From assembly GCA_945885345.1 (NCBI GenBank), contig CAMCYP010000004.1, positions 1 to 64,000 on the forward strand: a stretch of DNA of 64,000 nucleotides. Direction: 5' to 3'. The translations under genes were made by a program, and so were the position numbers. The stretch comes from Bordetella parapertussis (GTDB lineage: Bacteria; Pseudomonadota; Gammaproteobacteria; Burkholderiales; SG8-41). A model generated the notes under the pieces. The model had not been told where the DNA came from and did not search any database. It worked only from the letters and a program-made list of their open reading frames with translations. Below, in pieces: positions 35,666 to 43,939 of the stretch. Position 1 is the first letter of the stretch. The number at the start of each line of letters is the position of its first letter.

Positions 35666-36391
35666 ATGACCACGAAACGGGTACCAATTGCAAACAGCCT
35701 GCTGGCTGCCCTGCCATCCAAAGATTACCAACATCTTCTGCCGGGCCTCGAACAGGTCACGCTGACTTTCGGAGACACCATCTATGAACCCGGCGCCGTC
35801 ATCCGGCATGTCTATTTTCCCAACGACTCCCTCGTCTCGCTATTGACGCTGGTCGAAGGCCACCTGGCCCTCGAAGTGGGCCTCATCGGCCGTGAAGGCA
35901 TGCTGGGCATCTCCCTTGCGCTGGGCATCAACATTTCTCCGGTGCGCGCCCTGGTTCAGGGTACCGGCACAGCGCTGAGGATGAAATCCGCGCGTTTTCT
36001 GCAAGAGCTTCGGCACAGTCCGGTTCTGCGGCAGGAGATCTACCGCTACACTCATGTATTGATGGCCCAGGTTACCCAGACTGCGGCCTGCAATCGTTTT
36101 CATGTCGTCGAAGCGCGTCTGGCCCGCTGGCTGCTGATGACCCGCGACCGCGTGCGCTCGGATGAATTCCGCCTGACCCAGGAATTCCTGGCACACATGC
36201 TTGGCGTACGGCGGGTTGGCGTTACCAAGGCAGCCAGCGCCCTGCAACGGCGGAAGCTGATCAGTTACAGCCGCGGGAACATCAAAATCCTCGACCGGAA
36301 AAAACTTGAGGCCGCCTCCTGCCCGTGCTACGAAATCGTCAAGGATATGCACGACAAATCGGCACGACGAATCGCGGGTCTGAAGGTCTGA
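35666..36391 (+). CDS. Crp/Fnr-family regulator, paralog 1
   Basis: Cytosolic transcription factor of 241 residues. The N-terminal cyclic-nucleotide-like beta-roll (FGDTIYEPGAVIRHVYFPND) lacks the Arg-Ser-Ala phosphate-binding loop of Crp, so cAMP is unlikely to be the ligand. The C-terminal Crp-type helix-turn-helix has LTQEFLAHMLGVRRVGVTKA. A CPCYEI motif closes the DNA-binding domain. Closely related to the regulators at 38556 and 44923. A possible ribosome site AGGAG lies about 12 bases before the ATG. Confidence 0.9.
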   Translation: MTTKRVPIANSLLAALPSKDYQHLLPGLEQVTLTFGDTIYEPGAVIRHVYFPNDSLVSLLTLVEGHLALEVGLIGREGMLGISLALGINISPVRALVQGTGTALRMKSARFLQELRHSPVLRQEIYRYTHVLMAQVTQTAACNRFHVVEARLARWLLMTRDRVRSDEFRLTQEFLAHMLGVRRVGVTKAASALQRRKLISYSRGNIKILDRKKLEAASCPCYEIVKDMHDKSARRIAGLKV

Positions 36392-36441
36392 TCAAAAATC
36401 GGGGAAAGTTGCCAAAAGCCCGACTGGCCCAGTCGTCGAAT

Positions 36442-37008
36442 TCAGCCGTCCAGGCCTTCCAGCAAGGACGACAGATCCTCTGCATGCTCCTCTTCGCCGG
36501 CAAGTATTTCCTTGAGCAGGCGCTGCGTCGTGGGGTCCTGGTCGCCCAGATAAGCAATCATTTCCCGGTAACTTTCGATGGCAATCCGTTCGGCGATCAA
36601 ATCTTCCTTGATCATCGCCTTCAGGGAGTTTCCCTCGACGTACTCGGCGTGACTGCGCTCCGACATTCCATCGGGAGAAAAATTCGGCTCACCGCGCAAT
36701 TCAACAATGCGCTTGGCAAGACTGTCGGCATGCTGCATTTCCTCGTTCGCGTGAGCGAGGAATTCGGCGGCCACCGGCGCCGCATGTATGCCGGCAGCCA
36801 TGAAATGATGCCGCTTATAGCGCAGCACACAGACGAGATCGGTTGCCAGCGCCTCGTTGGGCAATTTGACCACGGTCTCGCGTTCTGCCGCGTAGCCTGC
36901 CGTTACCGCAGCTTTCTCGATGTGCTGGCGTGCACGCGCGCGCAGCGTCTTGACATCGGAAGGCGCCGGCCGCTTTTTGGAAACATCTTTCAAGAGGGTG
37001 GCTTTCAT
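36442..37008 (-). CDS. Ferritin-like (bacterioferritin/Dps-type) protein
   Basis: Di-iron four-helix bundle of 188 residues. Metal-ligand motifs are visible as LVCVLRYKRHHF, AHANEEMQHADSL, AERIAIESYREM and GEEEHAEDLSSLL. The N-terminal 30 residues are lysine- and arginine-rich (MKATLLKDVSKKRPAPSD), which might contact DNA as in some Dps proteins. Likely stores iron or protects against oxidative damage. Good ribosome site AAGGAG. Last gene of a minus-strand run that begins at 38399. Confidence 0.85.
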   Translation of the reverse strand: MKATLLKDVSKKRPAPSDVKTLRARARQHIEKAAVTAGYAAERETVVKLPNEALATDLVCVLRYKRHHFMAAGIHAAPVAAEFLAHANEEMQHADSLAKRIVELRGEPNFSPDGMSERSHAEYVEGNSLKAMIKEDLIAERIAIESYREMIAYLGDQDPTTQRLLKEILAGEEEHAEDLSSLLEGLDG

Positions 37009-37051
37009 CCCAACTCCTTCACCTTGAATGGATTTTCAGAAAATTGGCGGT

Positions 37052-37366
37052 TCAGATACAGAAGCGCTGCGACTCGCGTATCAGAACGATGGCGTTTTCG
37101 CTGGTCTTTGCCAGATTGCTCGCAAAATCGCAGCCGGCCTGACGCTCATCAAATGAGGCCAGCGGATGATCAAAATCCTTCGCATACACCTCCCATTGCC
37201 CGTCGGCGCCATGCGCGACCAGCACAAATGGAGGGTCAACCTGACATTCCATGTCACCCCCAGACGAAGTAGGGTCGCTTTTGCCGTCAACGAAATTTGC
37301 CGGCGCCATACCCGGCACATATTGAAAAAACGCTGCGAAAAACTTCCTGATCACCAGGTAATCCAT
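37052..37366 (-). CDS. Hypothetical protein, 104 residues
   Basis: Not recognised. A soluble protein with a hydrophobic N-terminal stretch (YLVIRKFFAAFFQYVPGM), a core PPFVLVAHGADGQWEVYAKDF resembling the DUF2188-like layout of a small beta-sheet domain, and three cysteines. Start chosen at 37366, with GGAG seven bases before; the ATG at 37378 overlaps that site. It lies between a CsbD-like and a ferritin-like gene in the same direction, so it probably belongs to the same stress operon. Confidence 0.65.
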   Translation of the reverse strand: MDYLVIRKFFAAFFQYVPGMAPANFVDGKSDPTSSGGDMECQVDPPFVLVAHGADGQWEVYAKDFDHPLASFDERQAGCDFASNLAKTSENAIVLIRESQRFCI

Positions 37367-37382
37367 CGCACTCTCCATGGCG

Positions 37383-37604
37383 CTACCGGCTGGAAATATC
37401 CCAGCGGCGATTGCGATACAAAAACTCCCTCAGCTCACGCTGCGACCGCTCCTTGTTGACGCCATCGAGTTCCTGCGCCCTGCCTGCCGACTGATCGCGC
37501 CTGGCCTGGTCGATACACCGCCGGTCCGCCTTCAACATGCCCCAGCGCTCACGCAAGGCACCGCGGAACTGCTGCCACTTCCCTGCGATGCGCTGACGAT
37601 TCAT
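37383..37604 (-). CDS. Divergent CsbD-like stress protein
   Basis: Small basic helical protein of 73 residues. The N-terminus MNRQRIAGKWQQFRGALRER followed by WGML matches the start of CsbD-family stress proteins (compare RIEGNWRQIKGNVKQQWGKL at 41263-41463). The C-terminal half diverges and is arginine-rich. Function of CsbD proteins is unknown; they are induced by general stress. Part of the run 38399 to 36442. Confidence 0.7.
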   Translation of the reverse strand: MNRQRIAGKWQQFRGALRERWGMLKADRRCIDQARRDQSAGRAQELDGVNKERSQRELREFLYRNRRWDISSR

Positions 37605-37644
37605 TTCGGCAATGCTCCGTCTCTGGTATGGACTTGATCGCCGG

Positions 37645-37794
37645 TTACAGCGGGCGACGGCCCTGGATGACCCGGACCAGGATCACCACAACAGCGATCA
37701 CCAGCAGGACGTGGATGAACCCGCCCATGGTGTAAGCCGAGACAAAACCCAGGAGCCACAGGATGAGCAGAACAACAGCAATGGTATACAGCAT
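37645..37794 (-). CDS. Small Lmo0937-type membrane protein
   Basis: 49-residue protein, almost wholly two membrane helices, starting MLYTIAVVLLILWLLGFVSA with YTMGGFIHVLLVIAVVVIL after it and a short basic end (RVIQGRRPL). This is the Lmo0937-family pattern, common in stress gene clusters. Ribosome site AAGGAA upstream. It follows the glycine-zipper gene by 29 bp and is probably co-transcribed with it. Confidence 0.85.
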   Translation of the reverse strand: MLYTIAVVLLILWLLGFVSAYTMGGFIHVLLVIAVVVILVRVIQGRRPL

Positions 37795-37823
37795 GATTAT
37801 ATTCCTTTTAAATCAATTGGTTA

Positions 37824-38399
37824 TCAGATTGCGCGAATCGCGCCATCGACGATCTTGACGCGATCACCATTGCGCCAGGACGGCGGATTCACTTCGTTGA
37901 TCACGCGTGTCGAACCGTTATCCAGGCGAATCGTGATGTCGTAGCTTTTCGAAGCCTTCACCCGCTTCTCGACTTCGTTGCCGGCTACTGCACCGCCGAC
38001 TGCGCCGACCACGGTCGCAATCTGTTTGCCGGTGCCGCCGCCGACCTGGTGGCCAAGCACGCCGCCCACGATCGCGCCACCGGCTGCGCCGAGACCAGAG
38101 CCTTCGCCTTTAGCCGAGACTTCACGCACGGATTCAATTGCTCCGCAGTCGATGCATTTCGCGACGGGCGCGGTGCTCGCCACATGAGTCTTCGGTTTCG
38201 CGGTACCGGACTGCGCAGCGGGTTGCGCGGTTTTTTTCGCAGTCTTGTCCATTTCAATTTCGCTGGTACTGCCGATCGAGGTCGGGATCCAGCCCATGAT
38301 CGCCGCGAAGCCGGCGGCGCAGAACAGGATCACGGCGATACCGGCGACCCATGCCAGCGGATGGGGAGACTGACCGGTTTTGATGATTTGCGTAGCCAT
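37824..38399 (-). CDS. Glycine-zipper 2TM membrane protein
   Basis: 191 residues: one N-terminal membrane anchor (LAWVAGIAVILFCAAGFAAI), a lysine- and alanine-rich linker, then CIDCGAIESVREV, a glycine zipper (GGAIVGGVLGHQVGGGTG) and a C-terminal basic domain ending DRVKIVDGAIRAI. The part from CIDCG onward is paralogous to the C-terminus of the protein at 34114-35202. Start at 38399 with AGGAAA upstream. Probably the first gene of a five-gene minus-strand operon, with Crp-like site 3 about 107 bp upstream. Confidence 0.82.
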   Translation of the reverse strand: MATQIIKTGQSPHPLAWVAGIAVILFCAAGFAAIMGWIPTSIGSTSEIEMDKTAKKTAQPAAQSGTAKPKTHVASTAPVAKCIDCGAIESVREVSAKGEGSGLGAAGGAIVGGVLGHQVGGGTGKQIATVVGAVGGAVAGNEVEKRVKASKSYDITIRLDNGSTRVINEVNPPSWRNGDRVKIVDGAIRAI

Positions 38400-38505
38400 G
38401 TGTATTTCCTCGATTGTGTGTTGCATGGAGCGCCGGCCCCGGAACGGAAGACGACGCAGTTCATTGATGATTGCAGCAATTGTCCGCGCGGCAGGCAATG
38501 AACTC

Positions 38506-38521
38506 TGTACGAAAGCGCACA
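38506..38521. promoter_or_regulatory. Crp-like dyad site 3 (strong)
   Basis: TGTACG-AAAG-CGCACA, a full match to TGTRCG-N4-CGYACA. Between divergent units: 107 bp before the glycine-zipper gene and 35 bp before regulator 2. On the minus side GACAAT is centred 32 bp from the dyad centre, the class II activator spacing. Confidence 0.6.
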
Positions 38522-38555
38522 TACCAGGAAATATTCCCGCGCTAGTCTCTACGCC

Positions 38556-39260
38556 ATGCCCGCTATCAAAGCTCCCGCCTTTACGGCAAACAGCCTGCTT
38601 GCCGCGCTGCCGCGCAAGGATTACCTGACCCTCCTACCCGGCCTGGAGCCGGTCACGCTCAAGTTCGGCGAAGTGCTGTACGAATCGGGGCAACCAATCC
38701 GGCATGTCTACTTTCCCAATGACTCCCTGGTTTCCCTGCTGGCGCTGGTCGATGACCGCATGACACTGGAAGTCGGCATGGTCGGCAGCGAAGGCATGGT
38801 CGGCATTCCACTCGCGCTCGGCATCAGCAACACTCCGGTGCAGGCCCTGGTACAGGACGGCGGCACCGCCATGCGCATGGAAACAGCCCGCTTCCGCCGC
38901 GAATTTCCGCGCTGCGCGCCACTGCAGCGGGAACTGCACCGTTATACCCACGCACTGATGACTGCAGTCACGCAAACGGCCATCTGCAACCGATTCCACG
39001 TGATCGAAGCACGGCTGGCACGCCGGCTGCTGATGACGCGCGACCGGCTGCGCTCGGACCACTTCCGCATTACCCAGGAATTCCTCGCGCAAATGCTGGG
39101 CGTGCGCCGGGTCGGCATCACCAAAGCCGCCCATGCACTGAAAAAACGCGAACTGATCGATTACAGCCGCGGCAACATCGTGATCCTCAACAGGCGCGAG
39201 CTGGAAGTCGCGTCGTGCTCCTGCTACGAGCTCGTGCGGGAACAGCCCGAGGGAGTCTGA
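38556..39260 (+). CDS. Crp/Fnr-family regulator, paralog 2
   Basis: 234 residues, close to paralog 1 along its whole length. Sensor domain: KFGEVLYESGQPIRHVYFPN and VEDR-like MTLEVGMVGSEGMVG, again without Crp's cAMP-contact Arg and Ser. Helix-turn-helix: LAQMLGVRRVGITKAAHALK. C-terminal CSCYEL. The ATG has no clear ribosome site and lies only 35 bp after dyad site 3, so its transcript may have a very short leader. Confidence 0.9.
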   Translation: MPAIKAPAFTANSLLAALPRKDYLTLLPGLEPVTLKFGEVLYESGQPIRHVYFPNDSLVSLLALVDDRMTLEVGMVGSEGMVGIPLALGISNTPVQALVQDGGTAMRMETARFRREFPRCAPLQRELHRYTHALMTAVTQTAICNRFHVIEARLARRLLMTRDRLRSDHFRITQEFLAQMLGVRRVGITKAAHALKKRELIDYSRGNIVILNRRELEVASCSCYELVREQPEGV

Positions 39261-39272
39261 AGCGTTTTCCGT

Positions 39273-40145
39273 TCAGGCCGGCGCGCCGTCGGTGGACAAA
39301 GCGTCGACACAGGCGCGTGGCAGAAAAATACCCTTGCCCGCATCTTCCACGCCTTCAATGCCGATCACCGGCGGCCCGGATTTGACGGTGCCGAAAATCG
39401 TCGCAAAAGAAACATCGGCGGCATCGCGTCCGGTACCAAGACGGATCAGTCCCGTCGGCAACACCATGCCGGTCGGATCAAACAGGTACCAGCGGCCGCC
39501 AAGGAAAGTCTCCACGTAGGCATGAAAATCCGGCGGCCCGAAAGACGGATCCGAACCGTAATCGATACCGGTGGCAAAACGCGCCGGAATGTTGACGGCC
39601 CGGCACAGCGCAATCATCAGATGGGCAAAATCGCGGCAGACGCCGACCTGCTCAACCACGGTATCGATGGCCGAAGTCGTCGCATTGGAGCTGCCGGATA
39701 CAAACCGGGTGCGGCGCTGCACCCAGTCCTGGATTGCCCGCACCCGCCAGTACCCCTGCGGCAAGCGGCCGAACTCGTTGGCCGCGAACTGGCGCAAGCG
39801 GTCGGACTGGCAATAACGGCTCGGGTAGATATAAGCCAGAGCCTCGGGAGGCAATTCCGCAATCGGTACTTCACCGACACTTTCGGGCGCCGCGATGTAG
39901 TGCACGATATCGACGACAGCGTCATAACGCACCGTCAGCGGTCCAGGCATCGCACGCAACCGCGCATAACGGTTGCCATGCACTGGATCAGTGAAAAGCG
40001 ACACATCGACGGGTTGACTGACCTGGAGGTTTTCCATGACCAGCGACTGGCACTGCGTCTGCGCAGCATGGATGTTGAATATGAAATCACTGACATGGCC
40101 GATGATTTCGTATTGCAGCTCAATAAATATTTTCAGCCGTACCAT
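39273..40145 (-). CDS. Transglutaminase-like cysteine protease family protein
   Basis: 290 residues with no signal peptide. N-terminal beta domain (MVRLKIFIELQYEIIG), then the transglutaminase core: catalytic Cys in QVGVCRDFAHLMIALCRAVN, His in PDFHAYVETFLGGRWYLF, Asp in LFDPTG. This is the bacterial transglutaminase-like family, often seen beside peptide ligases; here it is alone in the stress island. Start at the ATG 40145, where the domain begins. Substrate unknown. Confidence 0.88.
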   Translation of the reverse strand: MVRLKIFIELQYEIIGHVSDFIFNIHAAQTQCQSLVMENLQVSQPVDVSLFTDPVHGNRYARLRAMPGPLTVRYDAVVDIVHYIAAPESVGEVPIAELPPEALAYIYPSRYCQSDRLRQFAANEFGRLPQGYWRVRAIQDWVQRRTRFVSGSSNATTSAIDTVVEQVGVCRDFAHLMIALCRAVNIPARFATGIDYGSDPSFGPPDFHAYVETFLGGRWYLFDPTGMVLPTGLIRLGTGRDAADVSFATIFGTVKSGPPVIGIEGVEDAGKGIFLPRACVDALSTDGAPA

Positions 40146-40273
40146 GCCTAACTTCACTTTCTCTCGATTACGGTTCCCGCAACTGCGGCACCAATGAATG
40201 CGCCGGCAACGCCGGCGCATGGTCCATCTGCTGCAAACAACGGTGCAACTGGCCTGCCGTTATTTATCCGCTC

Positions 40274-40495
40274 TTACTTGTCTTTGCCGACCTGGTTTCC
40301 GATCACGCCACCGACCGCAGCACCGCCGACAGTACCGACCGCACTGCCGCCGGTAAGCACTGCTCCACCTACCGCACCGACACCGGCGCCGATTGCAGTG
40401 CTTTTATCGCGATCCGACATCCCGGCACAGCCACCCAGGCCGAGCAGGGCGGTGATAACCAGCGCACTGACTGCAAATTGTTTTGTCGATTTCAT
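40274..40495 (-). CDS. Glycine-zipper lipoprotein, 73 residues
   Basis: Lipobox LGGC gives a mature protein from Cys23. The rest is almost entirely a glycine zipper (STAIGAGVGAVGGAVLTGG and AVGGVIGNQVG) with a short charged end, like YmgG/OsmB-type outer-membrane lipoproteins. Induced by osmotic stress in relatives. Follows the cysteine-pair protein gene in the same direction. Confidence 0.85.
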   Translation of the reverse strand: MKSTKQFAVSALVITALLGLGGCAGMSDRDKSTAIGAGVGAVGGAVLTGGSAVGTVGGAAVGGVIGNQVGKDK

Positions 40496-40553
40496 TGCGT
40501 ATACCTCTTTTGAACCATTAAATGACTGGAAGTTCTCGACTCGCTACAACGGC

Positions 40554-41168
40554 TTACGACTTGCCGAATTGCGCTTTTGCCTTGGCGAGGCAGCTGTCTT
40601 TGGCATCGCTCGCAAATGCATCACATTTTTCCTTGGCTACGGCGTATTCAGCGTCACGCTTGTCCACCACTGCATCCTTTTTCGCATCTGCCGACTTTTG
40701 GTCCGCCTTGGTATGCGCCTTGGCCGATTTCTCGTTGGCCACTTTGTTCGCTTCGGCGGTCTTCATCTGCGCCTTGGCATCAGCCTTGGCGGTTGTCGCG
40801 GCTGCCTTCGCCTCTTTCACGCAAATGTCTTTTTCATTGCCGGCCTTGTCGTCGCACTTTTCCTTGGCTACCGAATAATCGGCATCGGCCTTGGCAACGC
40901 GCACATCGTAATCCGCTTTCAGGCTCGGTTTATTGCGGGCATCAAGCTCGGCTTTGGCCACCTTTTCCTTGCCCTTGGCTTCGGCCATACACACATCTTT
41001 CACATTGGCCGCAAACGAGCCACAGGCTTTGCTCGCCGACTTGTACTCGTCGGTGATGGCCGTCTTCTGGGTTTTGTATGCGTCTTTGGTCATGGTTTGC
41101 GCCATTGCACCGGCACTGAAAGCAAAGCTGATCGCAACCGCAATCGCGCTGATATTGAATTTTTTCAT
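40554..41168 (-). CDS. Periplasmic Lys/Ala-rich protein with three Cys-x10-Cys repeats
   Basis: 204 residues, clear signal peptide (KFNISAIAVAISFAFSAGAM, cut near AMAQ). The mature protein is rich in Lys, Ala and Asp, likely a long helix or coiled coil. Three spaced repeats each hold a cysteine pair: CGSFAANVKDVC, CDDKAGNEKDIC and CDAFASDAKDSC, each C-x10-C and each followed by xxxAK. The pairs probably form disulfides. No family recognised. It lies between a CsbD gene and a glycine-zipper lipoprotein gene. Confidence 0.72.
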   Translation of the reverse strand: MKKFNISAIAVAISFAFSAGAMAQTMTKDAYKTQKTAITDEYKSASKACGSFAANVKDVCMAEAKGKEKVAKAELDARNKPSLKADYDVRVAKADADYSVAKEKCDDKAGNEKDICVKEAKAAATTAKADAKAQMKTAEANKVANEKSAKAHTKADQKSADAKKDAVVDKRDAEYAVAKEKCDAFASDAKDSCLAKAKAQFGKS

Positions 41169-41262
41169 GGTTATTCCTTTGGTCATCGTGGAACTGCTGC
41201 AACATTAACGTTCAGGCGGAAGCATTTCGCGTTCCGCAGCCCTGTCACACAGGGCGCCCGTC

Positions 41263-41463
41263 TTACTTCTGGTTTTCTTGCCAGTCGTTCAATTGCTTCT
41301 CCGCCTCGTCCTTCGAGATCCCGTATGCCTCCTGGATCTTTCCGGCGAGTTGATCGCGCTTGCCGGCAATCACGTCCAGCTGATCGTCTGTGAGCTTGCC
41401 CCACTGTTGCTTGACATTGCCTTTTATCTGCCTCCAGTTACCTTCGATGCGATCCCAGTTCAT
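41263..41463 (-). CDS. CsbD-family stress protein
   Basis: 66 residues, typical CsbD: MNWDRIEGNWRQIKGNVKQ then WGKLTDDQLDVIAGKRDQL and a lysine- and glutamate-rich end. Cytosolic general stress protein of unknown mechanism. Start at 41463, preceded by AAGGAA; the longer upstream frame is not supported. A moderate Crp-like dyad lies 103 bp upstream. Confidence 0.92.
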   Translation of the reverse strand: MNWDRIEGNWRQIKGNVKQQWGKLTDDQLDVIAGKRDQLAGKIQEAYGISKDEAEKQLNDWQENQK

Positions 41464-41565
41464 GTTGATTTCCTTGATTGGTTGGTCATCGGATCCGGTC
41501 ACAACAACCGGTTTCAGTAGTGTTTTTCCAGTGAAGCCATGATCCCCCGCGCACAGATTCCGTTC

Positions 41566-41581
41566 CGTACGTCGCCCCACA
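41566..41581. promoter_or_regulatory. Crp-like dyad site 4 (moderate)
   Basis: CGTACG-TCGC-CCCACA, two mismatches to TGTRCG-N4-CGYACA, 103 bp before the CsbD start. GATCAT on the minus strand is centred 32 bp from the dyad centre. Confidence 0.42.
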
Positions 41582-41602
41582 CATAAGGCATTATTTTCAG
41601 CG

Positions 41603-42181
41603 TTATTTTTTGATATTCAATTGATTGGCGACACTTTGCGTGCCCTCAACGGCACGCGTAACCATCAGTGCACGGTCAATCTGCGCCTGGCTGTCGACAA
41701 AACCGCTGAGCTGGACTTCGCCCTTGCTCGTCACGACGGCAATATCCGCGCTTTTGACGGCGGGATCGGAAAGCAGCGCGGACTTGACCCGGGTGGTAAC
41801 GATGCTGTCATCCACTTTATTGCCTACGCTCACCTTGCCGTCACGCAGGGTCATGCCGCTTTCAGTGCCCTTGACACCTTCCACAGTGCGTGCAACGGCA
41901 ATGGCGTGATCCATCTGGAACTGGCTGTCAACAAAGCCGCTGAGCAGAACCACGCCCTTGCGCGTTTCCACCTTGATGTCGAATGGTTTGATTTCCTGGT
42001 CGCCCAGCAGCGCTGATTTCACCTTGGCCGTCACCACGGTGTCATCAATTTCGGTGCCGACTGTCGTTGTGGCCGGCGCTACAGCCGCAACCGGCTCCTG
42101 ACGATTGCAACCGGTAACCAGCAGGACTGTGCCGGCGGCAAGCGCCACGCCTAAGGCCAGTTGATAAGGACGGATGTTCAT
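41603..42181 (-). CDS. Two-BON-domain lipoprotein (OsmY-like)
   Basis: 192 residues, lipobox LVTGC giving a lipid-anchored periplasmic protein. Two BON domains, each with the pattern TxVKSALL, a GxVxLSGFVDSQ core and a VxRTVEGV or VTRAVEGT end. BON domains bind phospholipid; OsmY-type proteins are induced by osmotic and envelope stress. Start at the ATG 42181 after AGGAGA-like sequence. Strong Crp-like site 5 lies 108 bp upstream. Confidence 0.9.
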   Translation of the reverse strand: MNIRPYQLALGVALAAGTVLLVTGCNRQEPVAAVAPATTTVGTEIDDTVVTAKVKSALLGDQEIKPFDIKVETRKGVVLLSGFVDSQFQMDHAIAVARTVEGVKGTESGMTLRDGKVSVGNKVDDSIVTTRVKSALLSDPAVKSADIAVVTSKGEVQLSGFVDSQAQIDRALMVTRAVEGTQSVANQLNIKK

Positions 42182-42288
42182 TTGAATGTTCTCCTGTTTG
42201 CGCGCCGGCGTTATCACGGAAAACGGCGGCAGCACTTGTGGGCTCTACCCGCAATACAGGCACTATCCCCCGGATCCCGGCGTCTTTC

Positions 42289-42304
42289 CGTGCGCTGTCG
42301 TACA
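42289..42304. promoter_or_regulatory. Crp-like dyad site 5 (strong)
   Basis: CGTGCG-CTGT-CGTACA (minus strand TGTACG-ACAG-CGCACG), one arm mismatch. It is 108 bp before the BON lipoprotein gene; GATAGT is centred exactly 32 bp from the dyad centre on the minus strand. Confidence 0.55.
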
Positions 42305-42337
42305 TAGAGAAATAGTGCGGGAGAAAATTTTCGAGGC

Positions 42338-43528
42338 CTAACGGCCGAGCAATTCTCCGGCTGGCTTCAGCGAATCGACACGATCACAGATCACCTTGGC
42401 AATCGCAAGCAGGGGCGCACCAAGCAGCAAACCCGCAACACCCCACAACCAGCCGAAAAACAACAGCGCAATAAACAACACCGCGGCATTCACTCGTGCA
42501 AACCGGCTTTGCAGCCAGGTCGTGAACACCAGTCCGATCACGCTCGCGACCAGCAGCGATACGCCGGCAACCATCAGCGCCTGCAGCAAAGTGCCAAACT
42601 GCAGGAATCCGGCTACACCCGCGGCAATCGCCACTAGCACCGGCCCTAGATAGGGCACAAAATGCAGCACCCCGGCGGCAACACCCCAGATACCCGGCTG
42701 CTCGATGCCCATCGCCCAGAACGCAAGCCATGTGGCAACAGCGATCAGCGCATTCGATGCCAGCGTCACAAACAGATAACGCTGCACCTGCACATCGATC
42801 TCCTCGAGGATGCGCAAGGCTTCTTTTTTCCGTGTCAGCGAAGAGCCGACGAATTGCAGCAGCTTGCGGCGGAAATGGTCGCCGGAAGCCAGCAGAAAAT
42901 AAGCCAGCAGAAACACGATTGGCGTTTGCGCCACAACGGATATCAGCAGCGCCGATTGAACACGCGCATAGTCACTCAGCCACGAAGCAGCCGGCGCCGG
43001 TACCGGTGTCGCGCGCGCGCCCGGCTTGCGCGCCGCATCGGTGGCAGCACCCTGCAGTTCGTCAGCAGCCGCCTGCACGTTTTGCAGCGCAGCAGGCACG
43101 GCGCCTTGAGCAAAATCCGGGTTATGGCGCAACTTTCGCGCAGCATCCGGAAGTTTCTCCAGCATGGCCACGGCCTCATCGCTCAACGCATAGGAAATCC
43201 ACGAAGCACCTCCCGCCAGCACTCCGAGCACCAGCGCCGCGGCGACGGCGCGCGGGATGCGAAATGCCTGCAGCCAATCGACCATCGGTCGCAGCGCATA
43301 ACTGGCCAGGATGCCGATCAGCAACGGCACAAAAAACGCACGCGCAAAATAGAGTGCGGCAATCAGGGCTATGACTGCCAGCACGGTCAACGCAATGCTG
43401 ATGCGCAAATAGCGACGGGCGCGAATTTCGCGCCCGGTCGCCTCTGTCTCCGGCACAAGGTCCTGCCCGGCAGTCGCCGCCGCGGGTTGCGCGGTGACGG
43501 CGGAACTGCCGGCGTTATCCACCGGCAT
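42338..43528 (-). CDS. AI-2E-family transporter
   Basis: Membrane protein of 396 residues with about eight hydrophobic segments, of the UPF0118/AI-2E family. Seen: FFVPLLIGILASYALRPMVDWL near the N-terminus (read in two parts), a periplasmic helical domain with an Ala/Pro-rich insertion (KPGARATPVPAPAAS), and the C-terminal GVLHFVPYLGPVLVAIAAG motif. Family members export small molecules or sodium; substrate here unknown. It directly follows a BON-domain gene (5 bp gap) and probably belongs to the ompA-like operon. Confidence 0.9.
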   Translation of the reverse strand: MPVDNAGSSAVTAQPAAATAGQDLVPETEATGREIRARRYLRISIALTVLAVIALIAALYFARAFFVPLLIGILASYALRPMVDWLQAFRIPRAVAAALVLGVLAGGASWISYALSDEAVAMLEKLPDAARKLRHNPDFAQGAVPAALQNVQAAADELQGAATDAARKPGARATPVPAPAASWLSDYARVQSALLISVVAQTPIVFLLAYFLLASGDHFRRKLLQFVGSSLTRKKEALRILEEIDVQVQRYLFVTLASNALIAVATWLAFWAMGIEQPGIWGVAAGVLHFVPYLGPVLVAIAAGVAGFLQFGTLLQALMVAGVSLLVASVIGLVFTTWLQSRFARVNAAVLFIALLFFGWLWGVAGLLLGAPLLAIAKVICDRVDSLKPAGELLGR

Positions 43529-43533
43529 GTTTG

Positions 43534-43845
43534 TTACTTCAGCCGCATGTCGTTCTTGACGGAGGTGACTCCGCCAACAGTACGCGTAACTGCGATTGCC
43601 TTGTTGATGTCCGCCTGCGAACTGACGAAGCCGCTCAGCTGCACAACACCTTTGTACGTCTCGACATTGATTTCAGCAGACTTCAGCGTCGGTTCGTTGA
43701 ATATCGCAGCCTTGGTTTTGGTGGTGATTACTGCGTCATCGACATACTCACCCGCGCCTTCGTTTTTGGATGAAGTTGCGCAACCCACCATGCCCGCCAG
43801 CAGGGCAACGGCAAAAAATACAGAAATGCGTTTAAAAATTTTCAT
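43534..43845 (-). CDS. Single BON-domain lipoprotein
   Basis: 103 residues, lipobox GMVGC, one BON domain (VDDAVITTKTKAAIF, GVVQLSGFVSSQADI and RTVGGVTSVKND). Similar to each half of the two-BON protein at 41603-42181. Good ribosome site GGAGA before the ATG at 43845. Between the OmpA-like and AI-2E genes on the same strand, forming a likely three-gene unit. Confidence 0.9.
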   Translation of the reverse strand: MKIFKRISVFFAVALLAGMVGCATSSKNEGAGEYVDDAVITTKTKAAIFNEPTLKSAEINVETYKGVVQLSGFVSSQADINKAIAVTRTVGGVTSVKNDMRLK

Positions 43846-43939
43846 GATCAGGTTCTCCAGGTAATTAAAAATTGCTTCGGACTTGCAGGCCGGCAATTGC
43901 CAGCGGGCAAACTCACCTCAGGCAACAGGCCGACAGGGC

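Noticed and set aside
40198-40220. Perfect 10 bp hairpin ATGCGCCGGC-AAC-GCCGGCGCAT
   Set aside because: It lies between the glycine-zipper lipoprotein and transglutaminase genes but has no T-tract on either side, so I do not call it an intrinsic terminator; it may still attenuate or protect RNA.
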